Of a stretch of 40,780 nt of DNA, positions 1 through 7,719 are shown in pieces. The notes under the pieces are model-generated. The model searched no databases. It saw only the letters and a list, made by a program, of their open reading frames with translations, and was not told the origin of the DNA. Made by a program: the position numbers and the translations under genes. Origin of the DNA: a virus; the IMG/VR virus record IMGVR_UViG_3300010155_000018, positions 1 to 40,780 of that record; one strand, written 5' to 3'. How positions within the stretch are numbered: position 1 is the stretch's first letter; each line of letters opens with the position of its first letter.

Positions 1-816
1 CCTAATCTGCGGAATCTTGATATTAGTGGCTTGCGGGAGGAGTTCATTTGGCTGCTCACTTGTCTCGCGGTATAAGCTAGTTGTTCTAAATTTGTAATGT
101 TTCGGGTTTCCTGCTGTGGTGTAGTCATGGGCAAATGTTCCTTTCATTCCTCTGCTCTCCATTTCGTGAACCGTTTTGAAACGTGCCATCGTTTGAGAGT
201 AATTAAAGTCTAGGGGTTGTTCCTCGTTTAGGATTGAGACTGCACAAGCATCTTTAACAGGAGTATTTCCATCAATACGGTCGGAAGGATAAAACCATAC
301 CTCCCTAACAAAATCATCTCCCGTGTAAAGATAGTCAATTTCATGCTTGCCGCCTTTATTGAATGCAATATAATCATAACATATATATCTATCTCCGTCA
401 AGCTTCTTTTTCTCAATAAGTCCCGTGGCATTATTGTCACCAAAGTAAAGACACTCATTGAATGTAAATTCCATTATTTTTGAATATTCGTTGGAGCACA
501 CAACGGTGTCCCCATTATATCGGATGGCGGCACACAGGTTAGAGAGGGGGGAATGTCCCACGACTGCCATTAGAAACAGCAGCTTCTCCCACAACAATTC
601 TTTGGGGTAGCCAACTACTTTGGGTTCTCCAAAGGTCGTTAAACTTTTTGGGGGCCCGCTGGGAATCTTAAGGGCCTCTAAGTTTACGTCGGTGGCCAAA
701 TAATCAAAGCGAAACGGGCGCCTCTCTTCGGCAAAGAAAATGGGATAGTCATTTATAAACGCACACAGAACAGCCTCGAAAGAGCTGCCTACCACTATTG
801 TGTCGTATTCAATCAC
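1..816 (-). CDS. Partial protein with Rossmann-like N-terminus, function unknown
   Basis: The frame is open from a GTG at 816-814 to the window edge (272 codons), so the C-terminus is missing. It begins MIEYDTIVVGSSFEAVLCAF, a hydrophobic strand followed by GxxxxA and a helix. This is the usual start of an FAD or NAD(P) binding fold, as in flavin oxidoreductases and UDP-galactopyranose mutase-like proteins. The strict GxGxxG is replaced by GSSFEA, so cofactor binding is uncertain. The rest is polar and aromatic and I do not recognise it. The start overlaps the stop of the upstream metalloprotease by eight bases, which suggests translational coupling. No convincing Shine-Dalgarno is seen. The reading frame is well supported; the function is a guess from the first 20 residues. 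Confidence 0.75.
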   Translation of the reverse strand, partial: MIEYDTIVVGSSFEAVLCAFINDYPIFFAEERRPFRFDYLATDVNLEALKIPSGPPKSLTTFGEPKVVGYPKELLWEKLLFLMAVVGHSPLSNLCAAIRYNGDTVVCSNEYSKIMEFTFNECLYFGDNNATGLIEKKKLDGDRYICYDYIAFNKGGKHEIDYLYTGDDFVREVWFYPSDRIDGNTPVKDACAVSILNEEQPLDFNYSQTMARFKTVHEMESRGMKGTFAHDYTTAGNPKHYKFRTTSLYRETSEQPNELLPQATNIKIPQIR

Positions 817-1348
817 GTTCTTTTCTTAGCCCCGTGTGTCCATATCCCCCTTCCATCCAGTTGGGGTGCATAATGTGAAACTTGGCGCGATGATGCATCC
901 AGCCGAGGGCATGGCCCATCTCGTGTTCCAACACGCGCTGTTTCTTGCTCTGGTTGGGATAGATAAACACCTGAGCCTTTGCAATATATCCACTTATCTT
1001 TTCGGTATAAATACGCGTGGCTGCAATGTGTTTGGGATCGATCCCAGGGTCAGGGAGCGTAATGATAATTTCTCCATGCCGAGGGGTTCCACAATTAAGA
1101 GATTCATCCATCGCGATACCACCAAATCTATAACCGAGCATCTCCCAATATTTAATAGCAGCACTGACACGATGGAATGCTACTTCTGCGGTGGTGCACA
1201 CTCGAACCCGAGGATCTTGATGCCACTTGGCTTGCTGGACTGGGGGACCCAAGGCAAAGGTGTCGTAAATGGTTATATCACTCACATTAATAAGAGAATA
1301 ATTGGTGTTGGAAAGACAGCTGAGAAATAGAAATAGAAACCACCGCAC
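809..1348 (-). CDS. Exported zinc metalloprotease (matrixin/metzincin-like)
   Basis: A 179-residue protein with a complete metzincin zinc site HEMGHALGWMHH: His142, Glu143, His146, Gly149 and His152 fit HExxHxxGxxH, followed by a Met-turn at Met160 (HIMHP). Residues 1-18 form a hydrophobic signal-like segment (MRWFLFLFLSCLS). Cys11 could be a lipidation site, but the residues before it are a poor lipobox. The protein is therefore probably exported and acts on proteins in the periplasm or outside the cell. It follows the amidase endolysin by 17 bases, so a role in lysis or release is plausible but inferred. The start is a GTG with no clear Shine-Dalgarno, and an inverted repeat covers it. Confidence 0.8.
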   Translation of the reverse strand: MRWFLFLFLSCLSNTNYSLINVSDITIYDTFALGPPVQQAKWHQDPRVRVCTTAEVAFHRVSAAIKYWEMLGYRFGGIAMDESLNCGTPRHGEIIITLPDPGIDPKHIAATRIYTEKISGYIAKAQVFIYPNQSKKQRVLEHEMGHALGWMHHRAKFHIMHPNWMEGGYGHTGLRKERD

Positions 1349-1366
1349 ACTATAAGTAGGTGGTTT
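1337..1366 (-). other. Inverted repeat covering the metalloprotease start codon
   Basis: Plus-strand AAACCACC at 1337-1344 pairs with GGTGGTTT at 1359-1366. The 8-bp stem and 14-base loop begin at the amidase stop codon and contain the GTG start of the protease. There is no U-run for a terminator. In mRNA it could hide the start until ribosomes reach the end of the amidase gene. The loop also contains a near match to the late element (plus ATAAGTAGG at 1352-1360). Confidence 0.4.
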
Positions 1367-2298
1367 TACTTATTCTTTATGGTCTCCAGAATGTCTATGT
1401 CATGCTTCACTTCATCCAGCAGCGTCCTAAGATCTAAGCCCGCGCAGTCAATTTTAGATTTACTAATGTGGTAGTGACTCACAAAGCCAGAGTAGCTACC
1501 GTAGGCCACCTCTTGTTCGTACTTGGTTGAGGTCTTGCCAAATTGGTTAACCGGTGTCTCGTAAGGGATTTGAAGGGCGCTGTGGATTGCTTTCCATAGC
1601 GCCTTAGCAGCCGCAATCTGTTCAGGATAAAACCCCATGAAGGGTTCGAGCTTCTTGCCATGCACCCATGCATCTTTCACCATGGGTCGTTCTCCGAACC
1701 CGTTCTTCTTATACCATTCCTGATACTTAGGATAGTAGGCATTCGTTATCTCTACTCCCACTGAGGGTCGGTTGGTACGTGATGATCCTGCGTGCCATGC
1801 TGCGTGTTGCATATCTAGCGTCTGATAAATGGTTCCATCATTGTCAATGAGGAAGTGAACCGAGATTCCGCGCTTATCTAACACGCTTTGGCATGACTTA
1901 GAGGACAAACATACATCCCAATGGTTTACAAAGTAGCGGATTTTCCGGGCTGGTCTTCCCGAGTAGTCGTAGTAGTGTCCGGGCTTTGTTTCAAACCCCC
2001 CTTTCTCTGACCATAGTACAAACTTGTCCCACCCGATGGGATGAAACTCCCCATTGTAAACAATGTAGTTGGAATAATGGCAGTCATTAGGTTTGTGGTC
2101 ATCAATTTCTACTTGCCGTTCAGTCCACAAGCGTCGAAAGGTCATCGGTCCACATAGACCATCGCCTGTCAATCCGCGCGTTTTCTGCCACTTCTTAATG
2201 GCTCGTACTAGCTTATCATCAAAGTACTTTTCGCCAAACCAGCTGGGTGCCCAACCCAGTTTCTTTGCGGAGGCTTCATTATAGAAGTGTTTGTCCAT
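1366..2298 (-). CDS. Endolysin: N-acetylmuramoyl-L-alanine amidase with peptidoglycan-binding domain
   Basis: This 310-residue protein should cut the amide bond between N-acetylmuramic acid and L-alanine in host peptidoglycan. Residues about 5-60 look like a PG_binding_1 domain (VRAIKKWQKTRGLTGDGLCG, then PMTFRRLW). Residues about 118-295 are an Amidase_2/PGRP domain like T7 lysozyme. Zinc ligand candidates are His126 (NHWD), His277 and Cys285 (HISKSKIDCAG), with the His and Cys eight residues apart as in T7 lysozyme. HAAWHAG at 165-171 and SVGVEI at 179-184 match the conserved core. No signal peptide is seen, so release needs a holin, which I do not see here. The start overlaps no gene; its AGGAAA ribosome site lies just after the GroES-like stop. 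Confidence 0.9.
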   Translation of the reverse strand: MDKHFYNEASAKKLGWAPSWFGEKYFDDKLVRAIKKWQKTRGLTGDGLCGPMTFRRLWTERQVEIDDHKPNDCHYSNYIVYNGEFHPIGWDKFVLWSEKGGFETKPGHYYDYSGRPARKIRYFVNHWDVCLSSKSCQSVLDKRGISVHFLIDNDGTIYQTLDMQHAAWHAGSSRTNRPSVGVEITNAYYPKYQEWYKKNGFGERPMVKDAWVHGKKLEPFMGFYPEQIAAAKALWKAIHSALQIPYETPVNQFGKTSTKYEQEVAYGSYSGFVSHYHISKSKIDCAGLDLRTLLDEVKHDIDILETIKNK

Positions 2299-2311
2299 GT
2301 GCGTTTCCTAT

Positions 2312-2584
2312 TCATTTGATCATTCCTACAACGTAGTTATCTAATACAACATTATAAATAGTTCCGCTAATCTTTATTTCCTCCACCATAGACCAATCCA
2401 CTATAAGAGCCTGTCCTTTTTTCACCTCAAAGCGTACATCTTCTGCAGAGCACACAACCTTGACCTGACGATATTGTTGTCCTTGAGGTTTGTAATCCTC
2501 CGGCAACACAATCAGCGGATCTGTTGACTCTTCTTCGGTTCCCTTGGTGTCGACTAGAATATATCTATTGACGGGTGTGAACAT
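2312..2584 (-). CDS. GroES-like co-chaperonin (Hsp10 fold)
   Basis: A 90-residue protein whose order of strands matches GroES and T4 gp31. It opens FTPVNRYILVDTKG, followed by IVLPEDYK where GroES has its mobile-loop flank. Next come YRQVKVV, KKGQALIVDW and a C-terminal strand pair (YNVVLDNYVVGMIK), which parallels GroES (GDIVIF, then EVLIMSESDILAIVE). Phage versions such as T4 gp31 cap host GroEL so the phage capsid protein can fold. No GroEL is seen here, so the host chaperonin would be the partner. A strong AAAGGAG lies before the ATG. The call rests on pattern similarity across a short protein. Confidence 0.6.
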   Translation of the reverse strand: MFTPVNRYILVDTKGTEEESTDPLIVLPEDYKPQGQQYRQVKVVCSAEDVRFEVKKGQALIVDWSMVEEIKISGTIYNVVLDNYVVGMIK

Positions 2585-2825
2585 CGTGAATCTCCTTTAA
2601 AATTAATCTTTCTTGTGTTTCATAATCATGCCGACTAAGGAAGATATCTTCGCGGGCGCTGCAGTGTTTACAAAACATAGTCATGTGGACATTGTTGCCG
2701 TGTGTGGATCTGATATTTCCTACCGGGATCCAATAGCATTCTCCGTTTCCCGCTGCGCATTTTCTAGTAATAAATTTCTTTTCCATCAAATGATTAAAGT
2801 TCACTCTTCCCCCTATATGGTACAC
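2565..2825 (-). CDS. Small putative zinc-binding protein
   Basis: An 86-codon frame with Cys pairs spread as KCAAGNGECYW and FCKHCSARED, a likely treble-clef or zinc-ribbon arrangement. The function is unknown. It sits between the ribonucleotide reductase and the GroES-like gene and overlaps both. The start is uncertain. A GTG at 2825 overlaps the reductase by 13 bases and lacks a ribosome site. A GTG at 2804 has AGGGGGA immediately upstream. An ATG at 2786 starts MEKKFITRK. All three keep the four cysteines. The gene ends inside the first codons of the GroES-like gene, consistent with coupled translation. Confidence 0.6.
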   Translation of the reverse strand: MYHIGGRVNFNHLMEKKFITRKCAAGNGECYWIPVGNIRSTHGNNVHMTMFCKHCSAREDIFLSRHDYETQERLILKEIHDVHTRQ

Positions 2826-4780
2826 GAGTCGTTAGTGCAAAACTTAGTTCCGCTTCCGCCCTCTTCGTCACTAAAACGCTGGAACGGTATAATCTTCTTG
2901 GTCATCTTTTTGTATTGAGTCTCGGTAATGGATTGATAAGGCGCCTGTTTATAGCCTGTGTCTTCGTACTTCAAGAAAGAGACTGCCTTGAGGCGCGTCT
3001 CATAGAGTTCAAGAGCAGACTTAATCTGATGTGCCTCCTCTGGTTTAAAAGTGACTGTAATAGACACGGAGTTGTCTGCCCAATAATATTGATACTGGGC
3101 TGCAATTTCAAGTTGTTCCCACAGCCCCACGTCTCGTTTTCCCTTTGTAAAATACGGCTCGTATACAGGAAACTCGACAACAGCAGTGTTGGGAGAATAT
3201 TCGTCATCTTCTATAGTATAACCAGATTCTTTCAGAACGTCAAGCATTTTATTATCTTTGGAGAAACGAATCCGCCGAATATAGTATTCACTCTCGGGAA
3301 AGTGGATGCCCGGGGTAGAACCATTTAACAACGATACTGTGCCCGAGGGTTTAATCGAGGTCATCCGAATCGAATTCGGAATGCAGAGCCAATTTGAATA
3401 CTCTTCGTCTAGTTCTTTAACGTAGGCATATGCCTTATCACACATGTTGTACACTTCCCGACGCCCAAACTTATTAAACGCCTGCACCACACCCGACTGA
3501 GATAATCCAATACGGCGGTTCTTAAGCATCTTTGCGTTAGTCTCTGGCCAGTGAGTATTAGAAAGGGTAATGGTCTTTCCATAGAGGTAGGCAATCTTAA
3601 GGGTGCGCAGGTAGTCTTCAAGATCGTCATGCTTTGCTGGGTAGGTTTCTACCAAGCAACATAGCTCGGCATCCTCTAGTTGTTGTTCGACGCAAGGATT
3701 AAAGCCGGCTACGTTAACGTCATCATAACGCTCACCATCCTTGAAACGGCCTCGTGTGCGCGCATTGTTGAGCCAAATGTATCCAGGCTCTCCGTTCTTC
3801 TGGCTTTGCTTTGCATGCCATGTGTAATCCATTCCCACCACGGCATTAAAAGAGTTGTTGGATCCCCACCGGTGATGGTAAAGCTTTTCCTGATCGTTTT
3901 TCATCTCCAGATAATGCGTGTCATCGTATTTGCCCATTGCTAGTGCTGCTGATCGCCGGACATTGCCAGCCACGACACACCTCCCAATAAGATTTTCCGT
4001 ATCCACAATATCTACCGACGAAATGGGTTCGCCAATGCGTTGGGAGTACAGTTCTTTAAGGTTGTTGTGCAATTCAACCAGAGGATCTGGTCCGCTAGAC
4101 GTTCCGCCAAATCCGTGGATGGGGGCGCCGGCTTCTCTAATTGCAGAGTAATCAAACTTGGGAACCTTCGAACCAAAAAAGAACCCATCGAGCAGGGAGT
4201 GAACGGAGTCCACCCACCCTTCGCGGGAGTCATCGATAACCAATGTGTCATTAGTGTAGTGAGGCTCTTGAATAGTAACAGTGTTCGCGCCTTCGGTATC
4301 GAAGCCCACGCCCACGCCCACCATAAGGGCATCCATCATCCACGCAAAAAGGTATCCACCCTTGGTAGGAAGATCACGGGTGGATCTAAACGCACAGTTA
4401 AACAATCCGGCAGCCGTCCGTTCTTCTACAAACTTCGTTCCCATCATCCACAGGCCGCGGCCAGGAGGAGTCCACTTTAAATTAAACAATCGATCATACG
4501 CTTCTTTGGCAGTTTGTTGTGCTTTGCTATCGTTCCATTCTAGCCCAAGCTGGAATACGTGTTGTTTTTGCATGTTGAACATCCCTTCCACGACTCTGCG
4601 ACATGTTTGCCACCACTCTTCGGTGCCGGTCGCTCCGGGATCAAACTCACTTAGGCGTCGGGCATATGTCCGTTTAAACGTTACATATCCAAGCGGACCC
4701 CATGGGACCTCGGCTTCCTTGTAAGGTTCGATAAAAGTATCTGATAATCTAAATCTGCGTATGTTTTCTATAGTTCTCAT
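2813..4780 (-). CDS. nrdJ: Adenosylcobalamin-dependent (class II) ribonucleotide reductase
   Basis: Makes deoxyribonucleotides using a B12-derived thiyl radical. The 655-residue protein resembles the monomeric Lactobacillus-type triphosphate reductase (about 740 residues). Cys129 (GLFNCAF) would be one reducing cysteine. Cys363 and Glu365 (FNPCVEQQ) would be the radical cysteine and catalytic acid. Cys374 or Cys375 (ELCCLVET) would be the partner cysteine. SIKPSGTVSLLNGSTPG is the phosphate-binding region. The C-terminal CTNDSC (648-653) is the redox-shuttle pair typical of this class. No small NrdB-type subunit lies nearby, as expected for class II. The AAAAGGAAA ribosome site lies at the helicase stop, so the two genes share an operon. 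T4 itself uses the class I enzyme, so this is a notable difference. Confidence 0.92.
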   Translation of the reverse strand: MRTIENIRRFRLSDTFIEPYKEAEVPWGPLGYVTFKRTYARRLSEFDPGATGTEEWWQTCRRVVEGMFNMQKQHVFQLGLEWNDSKAQQTAKEAYDRLFNLKWTPPGRGLWMMGTKFVEERTAAGLFNCAFRSTRDLPTKGGYLFAWMMDALMVGVGVGFDTEGANTVTIQEPHYTNDTLVIDDSREGWVDSVHSLLDGFFFGSKVPKFDYSAIREAGAPIHGFGGTSSGPDPLVELHNNLKELYSQRIGEPISSVDIVDTENLIGRCVVAGNVRRSAALAMGKYDDTHYLEMKNDQEKLYHHRWGSNNSFNAVVGMDYTWHAKQSQKNGEPGYIWLNNARTRGRFKDGERYDDVNVAGFNPCVEQQLEDAELCCLVETYPAKHDDLEDYLRTLKIAYLYGKTITLSNTHWPETNAKMLKNRRIGLSQSGVVQAFNKFGRREVYNMCDKAYAYVKELDEEYSNWLCIPNSIRMTSIKPSGTVSLLNGSTPGIHFPESEYYIRRIRFSKDNKMLDVLKESGYTIEDDEYSPNTAVVEFPVYEPYFTKGKRDVGLWEQLEIAAQYQYYWADNSVSITVTFKPEEAHQIKSALELYETRLKAVSFLKYEDTGYKQAPYQSITETQYKKMTKKIIPFQRFSDEEGGSGTKFCTNDSCTI

Positions 4781-4785
4781 TATGT

Positions 4786-6159
4786 TTATTTCCTTTTTCT
4801 AAACTTCTCGTACTTGTTCTGCAATAGTCCGCGCTGCATACTAGCTGTCAGTGCGACTGGGGCGCCCGGGATCTTACCATTAAGTGTTGGCGTACTGGGC
4901 AATATTTTAATGTTCACATTAGAGGTGTCCATAAAAATATTATAAATCATTCCATCTGGCCCGTTGCGGTTCTTGGCAATAAAGATCTTTCCTTGATTGT
5001 TCTGCTTGTCCTCGATGGTTCGAGAAACAGAGAAGATAAAGTCCGCCACGAAACACTTGTTGAAAGCTTCAGAAATCTGTTCCATTGTGATGACTTCGGC
5101 ACTTAATCCTGCTCGATTAGTTTGCGAAGCGGTCCAAATAGGGCACGCAAACTCCGTAGAAATAGCTCGTAACTCTTCATAGATGGATTCCAATTCTGTC
5201 CTTTTCTCCTTTCTTACTGTTACGGGCTTTAGCAAGTCCGCATAATCGACAATGATCATCCCGGGCGTGATTCCTCTCTTTATCAATTTAGAGAGGTGAG
5301 CACGGATAGTATTAGTGGTGGCTGATTTGGTGGGGTACTCTTTGATAATGAGTTTACCATCAATGTCCTTGATTTGTTCATAGATTTCTTCTTTAAATGT
5401 TCTTAAATCTGAGAGTGGGTACCCGGTAATACAACTATCGTAGCGGCCAGCAATGATCGTGTCCTGCAGCTCAAGAGTATAATGTACCACTGTCTTGCCT
5501 TCCAACACCGCATTAGAGCCCAGATGTACTAGCACCATAGACTTGCCGGCGCCCGTGGGAGCAATGACCACTCCTAGTTCACTCTTGCCTAGTCCCCCTC
5601 CCACGATGGCGTCAATGTCTCTCCAGCCTGTGGTGATAGGGTTGCGATGCTTAATCTCGAAACGCTTTTCAAAGTCCGTGAGGTACTCATAACCAAAATT
5701 ATTCTCGGATCCAAGCTTTAAAGCCTCGTTAATGACGTTAGAGATCTCATCGAACGAGCAGTTTTGCAACAGTCCGACCGACTTAAGCATAGCTTCTTTA
5801 AGGTTTTGCTTGCGGCAGAAGTCCAGTGATGCCTCTTTAATATATTCGGTGTCTTGAATTTCTCTCGTGTGGATCCTAGAAAAATAATCTCTCACTTGCT
5901 TCTGGATCACGCTGTTTTCATCTTCAAGCTGTGTGCGGAGGATGGTAGTTACCGCATCCATGGATGGGTGCTTGCCGTATCGTTCCCGGTAATCAAGAAT
6001 CTTGGCTATGAATACTCGGAGATACTCTAACTCCAGAAAGCCAACATTTAGTACCTCGGTGATCTGATCAGCGAATGGCCGATCTTCAAAAATAAGCTGT
6101 ACTAATCCCTCTTGGAAGGACTTGCCGTACCTTCCAAAATTTACATTGTCATGCGACAT
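4786..6159 (-). CDS. Replicative DNA helicase, DnaB/gp41-like
   Basis: A 457-residue ring helicase of the DnaB/T4 gp41 type that unwinds DNA 5'-3' at the fork. The Walker A motif APTGAGKS lies at about residues 200-207, preceded by GGGLGKSELGVV. A Walker B strand (MIIVDYADLL) follows near residue 300. The downstream QTNRAG and AFNKCFVADF stretches match the RecA-fold core, and the first 150 residues look like the N-terminal collar. I chose the ATG at 6159 over the GTG two codons upstream because AGAGAG sits at good spacing. A sigma70-like promoter lies at 6187-6214. No primase is fused to it and none is seen in the window. Confidence 0.88.
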   Translation of the reverse strand: MSHDNVNFGRYGKSFQEGLVQLIFEDRPFADQITEVLNVGFLELEYLRVFIAKILDYRERYGKHPSMDAVTTILRTQLEDENSVIQKQVRDYFSRIHTREIQDTEYIKEASLDFCRKQNLKEAMLKSVGLLQNCSFDEISNVINEALKLGSENNFGYEYLTDFEKRFEIKHRNPITTGWRDIDAIVGGGLGKSELGVVIAPTGAGKSMVLVHLGSNAVLEGKTVVHYTLELQDTIIAGRYDSCITGYPLSDLRTFKEEIYEQIKDIDGKLIIKEYPTKSATTNTIRAHLSKLIKRGITPGMIIVDYADLLKPVTVRKEKRTELESIYEELRAISTEFACPIWTASQTNRAGLSAEVITMEQISEAFNKCFVADFIFSVSRTIEDKQNNQGKIFIAKNRNGPDGMIYNIFMDTSNVNIKILPSTPTLNGKIPGAPVALTASMQRGLLQNKYEKFRKRK

Positions 6160-6186
6160 GAACACTCTCTTGATATGGTATTAGTA

Positions 6187-6214
6187 AATATAACACAGGC
6201 GGTCCTAAAGTCAA
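6187..6214 (-). promoter_or_regulatory. Sigma70-like promoter for the helicase/reductase operon
   Basis: Reading the minus strand, TTGACT (6214-6209) is followed after 16 bases by TATATT (6192-6187). It lies between the exonuclease stop at 6230 and the helicase start at 6159, giving a short leader. It closely resembles three other promoters on this side of the window. Confidence 0.7.
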
Positions 6215-6229
6215 CCTAAAAACTCTCTA

Positions 6230-7222
6230 TTATTTGAGGCCGAGGGGTGCAGCGTCAACACATTCCCTCTGGATTTTGTTGAGGTGTGTCTTAAGATCTT
6301 CCCAATTTAACTCACCAAACCCATCTTCTCTCATCAGTTTAATAATCTCGGTTTTGTTAAACTCGCAGGCAAAGTTTTCTACAGAATATTTTATATGGTC
6401 TTTTGTCTGCGGCGATAGTTGCGGACTGTAGAGTTGCATCATCTTATAGTTGTGTTCAAGAACCTCACGACCTTCGGCAATGTTCGTGAAGAATTTAAGG
6501 CGAGTGCCAGAGTTCTCACAGAACTCCACCACCTCATCAACTGTATAATCTTTCTCCGATGACAGAAACGGAAGGCGCTTCTTGACGGAGCCGAAGCCGG
6601 CGCCACGAATACCGGGCAGATTGTCAGAGGAGTCACCCACAATGGAGCGGGCTAGCGCCATGTTGGTAGGGTGCACCCCTGTTTGTTCAATGATACGTTT
6701 AACATTCAGAAGCTCTTTCTTCACTGGTCGCCACAAGATGGTTTCCTGATCGCACAGTTGCATAAAGTCTTTGTCATTGGAGACAATAATCTTTTGCCAT
6801 CCTTCGTAGTGATCCATCTGGGTGATGTAAGATATCACATCGTCTGCCTCTACCTGGGCTATCATGAATTGAATCACTGGCATGTTGTTGAGGTATTCAA
6901 TAACCCGCGTTTGTTGCCAGATCTTATTGTGAAGCTCCTCGTCATCAGTCAGGTTGTGGAACGCTCGGTTCAACCGGATTGGTTTTCTACCCGCCTTGTA
7001 GTTCTTGTCCATAGACTTGCGCTTTCTAGAGCCGTCTGGACCGTCCCAAGCGATTATAATCTCGTTAGGCTTGGTCTCCCTTACCAGCTTTTGAAGAATC
7101 TTTAGAAAGCCTTTAAGCCCTCCTATAGGCTGTCCGTTGGAGGACAATGATGGGTCTACGATATAGGCCCTCAAGTATGCGTTCAACGCATCAACAATTA
7201 ATACTCTTTTAGTATCGCTCAT
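6230..7222 (-). CDS. 5'-3' exonuclease / flap endonuclease (FEN family)
   Basis: A 330-residue nuclease of the Pol I 5'-exonuclease/T4 RNase H family, which removes RNA primers and 5' flaps. Metal-binding acids appear in the expected order: RVLIVDALNAY near residue 11, IIAWDGPDGSRKR near 60, VEADDVISYI near 125 and IIVSNDKDFMQL near 150. A helix-hairpin-helix region follows (VGDSSDNLPGIRGAG). In cellular Pol I this domain is fused to the polymerase; here it is separate, while the polymerase is about 6 kb away. The ATG overlaps the deaminase stop as ATGA, so the two are translationally coupled. Confidence 0.9.
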   Translation of the reverse strand: MSDTKRVLIVDALNAYLRAYIVDPSLSSNGQPIGGLKGFLKILQKLVRETKPNEIIIAWDGPDGSRKRKSMDKNYKAGRKPIRLNRAFHNLTDDEELHNKIWQQTRVIEYLNNMPVIQFMIAQVEADDVISYITQMDHYEGWQKIIVSNDKDFMQLCDQETILWRPVKKELLNVKRIIEQTGVHPTNMALARSIVGDSSDNLPGIRGAGFGSVKKRLPFLSSEKDYTVDEVVEFCENSGTRLKFFTNIAEGREVLEHNYKMMQLYSPQLSPQTKDHIKYSVENFACEFNKTEIIKLMREDGFGELNWEDLKTHLNKIQRECVDAAPLGLK

Positions 7223-7659
7223 AATTTATAACTCCCTGCTTTCTTGTTGTTAATTGTATAGACTACGCGCTTTATCCCTACATGCTTCATAGCTTCGTGG
7301 CACATGGCACACGGCTTACTGAGGCGGTAGTCGTCTGCTTTGCCTATTCTCGCCACATATATGGTGGCGCCTTCGGTGATGTTTCGATCAAGCCCCAATA
7401 CCACCCCCAGTTCTGCATGCAGTGTAGCGTGACCTTCTTGCTCTTTTCGAAAGCGATGACCAAAAGAACAGTAGTTGTCCTTGTTAAAAGATACGTTACG
7501 CACCTTGTTTCCCTTCACGAGCACAGCGCCATGGCGATAATCAGGAAAAGATGACTGATGAGCACATCGGCGCGCAACATCCATAAAGCGCTGGATCTTT
7601 CCCTGATATGGATGAAACCTCTCGGCCTCTCCAACTGGATACTCCTCACACTGTGTCAC
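7219..7659 (-). CDS. dCMP/cytidine deaminase family protein
   Basis: A 146-residue zinc deaminase. The catalytic His81-Ala-Glu83 (LHAELGV) and Cys117/Cys120 (KPCAMCHEAM) form the standard zinc site. The likely reaction is dCMP to dUMP, feeding dTMP synthesis. That substrate is inferred from the phage setting; the motifs alone fit several cytosine nucleotide deaminases. The start is a GTG at 7659-7657, preceded by AAGGAAGGG, itself part of an inverted repeat. A strong sigma70-like promoter lies just upstream. It forms a two-gene operon with the exonuclease. Confidence 0.85.
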   Translation of the reverse strand: MTQCEEYPVGEAERFHPYQGKIQRFMDVARRCAHQSSFPDYRHGAVLVKGNKVRNVSFNKDNYCSFGHRFRKEQEGHATLHAELGVVLGLDRNITEGATIYVARIGKADDYRLSKPCAMCHEAMKHVGIKRVVYTINNKKAGSYKL

Positions 7660-7664
7660 AGCAA

Positions 7665-7708
7665 AGCCCTTCCTTCGACTATACTATATTATAACCGAAA
7701 GAAGGGCT
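7665..7708 (-). promoter_or_regulatory. Inverted repeat around the -10 box of the deaminase promoter
   Basis: Plus-strand AGCCCTTCCTTCG (7665-7677) is complementary, with one mismatch, to CGAAAGAAGGGCT (7696-7708). The arms flank the -10 hexamer and the likely start of transcription. It could be an operator, a hairpin hiding the AAGGAAGGG ribosome site, or a terminator for uvsX read-through (the 3' arm is followed by TTT on the minus strand). The sequence does not decide among these. Confidence 0.5.
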
Positions 7709-7716
7709 CATGTCAA
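7688..7716 (-). promoter_or_regulatory. Sigma70 promoter for deaminase/exonuclease
   Basis: On the minus strand, TTGACA (7716-7711), a 17-base spacer and TATAAT (7693-7688) form a perfect consensus promoter. The leader to the GTG start is about 25-30 bases. Confidence 0.85.
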
Positions 7717-7719
7717 GCA

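Noticed and set aside
836-1330. Plus-strand 164-codon frame opposite the metalloprotease
   Set aside because: The zinc-site gene on the minus strand explains the region; the plus frame contains no motif.
4040-4724. Two plus-strand frames of about 147 codons opposite the reductase
   Set aside because: The minus strand carries a clear conserved enzyme, and the plus frames show no recognisable pattern.
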